Positions 62,858 to 64,000 of a stretch of DNA of 64,000 bases are shown here, in pieces. The notes beneath the pieces were generated by a model. It worked only from the letters and a program-made list of their open reading frames with translations. It did no database searches and was not told the origin of the DNA. The DNA is from Aquirufa aurantiipilula (GTDB lineage: Bacteria; Bacteroidota; Bacteroidia; Cytophagales; Spirosomataceae): the NCBI RefSeq assembly GCF_019923745.1, contig NZ_JAANOG010000002.1, positions 186,001 to 250,000 of the forward strand. The letters are read 5' to 3'. Position numbers and translations under genes: made by a program. Positions within the stretch are counted from its first letter, which is position 1; each line of letters begins with the position of its first letter.

Positions 62858-64000
62858 TTATTTAACCTGCATTTTACTAGCCCATTCCTCATATTTAGCC
62901 AAGAGATAGTTGAATTTATCTGGGTTTGATTTGGCCAAATTCGTCGTCTCAATTCTGTCTTTTCGGACATTGTACAATTCCCATGCTTTAATTTCATTGT
63001 CCCAAACTAGCTTCCAATCACCCTCTCTGATGGCTCTATTTCCCAAATGCTCCCAAGCGATGAAGGGTTGAGTATCCCTTTTACTACGACTAAAAATGGG
63101 TACTAAGCTTTTGCCTTCAACGGGTTTGGAAGACTTGCTTTGTGTTAACTCCATGATGGTTGGGAAAATATCCATGATATGTCCCACTTGGTCAGTTTGT
63201 ATGTGTTGTTTGATTGCCTTAGGGTAAGAAACTAGTAATGGAGTTGAAATTCCGCCTTCATGCATCCAATGTTTATACATGCGGAAAGGAGTATTGCTGG
63301 CATAAGCCCATTCTTTTCCATAGGTGGTATAGCTTCCTGGTGCACCTATTTTTGCGCTTAATGAAGCATTGAACTTTTCTTGACCTAGGTCTTTGGAAGA
63401 ACGATCATCCAAAGTTTCATGGCAGGCCCCATTATCAGAAAGGAAGAAAATGACTGTATTATCAAATGTGCCATTGGCTTTTAATTCCTGGATAATTTTA
63501 CCTATTCCTTGATCCATTTTATCCATCATGGCGGCGTATGTTGCCATTTTTTCAATCCAAGTATTTTTATCAGTTTCTTTTTCAAATGACGCTAGCTTAG
63601 GGTCAGAAGGAGGTAAAGAATTTCCGCTCACCTGTAGCCCTAATCTCTGTTGTTGTTCAAATCGTTGTTTTCGCAAAGCTTCCCAACCTTGGGTGTATTT
63701 GGATTTATAGGAATTTATCAAATCTTGTGGTGCATGAATAGGCCAATGAGGTGCCGTATATGCTACATATAGAAAGAAAGGTTTTCCAGCGGATTTGTTT
63801 TTTTGTAGGTAGGATACTGATTTATCTGAAATAGCGTCCGTAAAATAGTAATTTCCTTGAGGAGAAAAGGGTTCATTATCTTCTATTAGCTGTCTTTTTG
63901 GCAATAATTCATAATAACTATTGGCCCCCGAAATCAAGCCATAAAAATGGTCAAAACCCCTTTGATTTGGCCAATCTGGCTTTTTTTCGCCAACATGCCA
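62858..64000 (-). CDS. Sulfatase, 5' end cut by the window edge
   Basis: The last about 380 residues of a secreted-type sulfatase. The frame stays open to base 64000 through WHVGEKKPDWPNQRGFDHFYG, so the start and the formylglycine Cys motif lie outside. Visible sites are the substrate-region Lys/His motif WHVG, FFLYVAYTAPHWPIHAP, IFFLSDNGAC and FRMYKHWMHEGGISTPLLVSYP. It ends with ELYNVRKDRIETTNLAKSNPDKF, typical of arylsulfatase A-like S1 enzymes. It is the second sulfatase within 5 kb. Confidence 0.92.
   Translation of the reverse strand, partial: WHVGEKKPDWPNQRGFDHFYGLISGANSYYELLPKRQLIEDNEPFSPQGNYYFTDAISDKSVSYLQKNKSAGKPFFLYVAYTAPHWPIHAPQDLINSYKSKYTQGWEALRKQRFEQQQRLGLQVSGNSLPPSDPKLASFEKETDKNTWIEKMATYAAMMDKMDQGIGKIIQELKANGTFDNTVIFFLSDNGACHETLDDRSSKDLGQEKFNASLSAKIGAPGSYTTYGKEWAYASNTPFRMYKHWMHEGGISTPLLVSYPKAIKQHIQTDQVGHIMDIFPTIMELTQSKSSKPVEGKSLVPIFSRSKRDTQPFIAWEHLGNRAIREGDWKLVWDNEIKAWELYNVRKDRIETTNLAKSNPDKFNYLLAKYEEWASKMQVK

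Noticed and set aside
62743-62997. 84-codon open frame across the sulfatase 3' end
   Set aside because: Out of frame with the conserved sulfatase C-terminus; composition is unlike a real protein.

Overview
The window looks like chromosomal DNA of a Bacteroidota species, probably a Cytophagales-type aerobe from a lit, freshwater-like habitat. I infer this from a SusC/SusD pair, lipoproteins and secreted hydrolases with Bacteroidota-style signals, TAnnTTTG-like -7 boxes, AT-rich intergenic DNA, weak ribosome binding sites and three photolyase-family genes. The genus is not determined. I see no rRNA, tRNA, CRISPR array, transposase or prophage.

Region 0.6-16 kb: a SusC/SusD pair with a PhoPQ-activated-type hydrolase downstream; a carboxypeptidase-regulatory-domain protein; a heparinase II/III-like protein; an exported alpha/beta hydrolase; a GMC oxidoreductase with its gluconate-dehydrogenase-subunit-3-like partner; an HI0933-type flavoprotein; MgtC; and a DUF6526 membrane protein. 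Region 16-30 kb: a large HEAT-repeat/c-heme dehydrogenase-like protein; a membrane-anchored AraC regulator; a four-gene operon resembling oxidative L-fucose-type sugar catabolism (aldo/keto reductase, zinc dehydrogenase, TIM-barrel isomerase/epimerase, mutarotase); a DUF3500 protein; a Gfo/Idh/MocA oxidoreductase; a glycerophosphodiesterase; and a P-type ATPase.

Region 30-48 kb: a multicopper oxidase lipoprotein; the threonine-degradation pair tdh-kbl; a 35-residue lysine-rich protein; an orphan carbohydrate-binding-like protein; an outer-membrane protein-AraC-aldo/keto reductase operon; an SGNH hydrolase; a SelW-like protein; a PIG-L deacetylase; a two-gene unit with a DUF4407 membrane protein; a zinc metalloprotease; a subtilase; and an EstA-type esterase. 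Region 48-58 kb is a light-related island. A DUF2256 mini-protein, a TIGR03643-type protein and an apparently circularly permuted photolyase overlap one another. They converge on a DPRP/cryptochrome protein that has lost most FeS-cluster cysteines. A third photolyase with a replaced WQW segment follows. Between them lie a GH10 xylanase, a DoxX protein and a small secreted-protein operon beside a second membrane AraC regulator. Region 58-64 kb: a zeta-toxin-like kinase with an overlapping 54-codon gene, two sulfatases (the second cut by the window end), an intradiol dioxygenase and a histidine-bearing membrane protein.

The most unusual non-coding signal is a family of degenerate heptanucleotide tandem arrays (ATTYACM-like, plus an AATAACT-like variant). 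They occupy several intergenic regions, often begin right after a stop codon in a fixed orientation, and in three cases face a second array of opposite orientation across the same gap. Genes appear organised as short operons or convergent pairs separated by intrinsic hairpin terminators.
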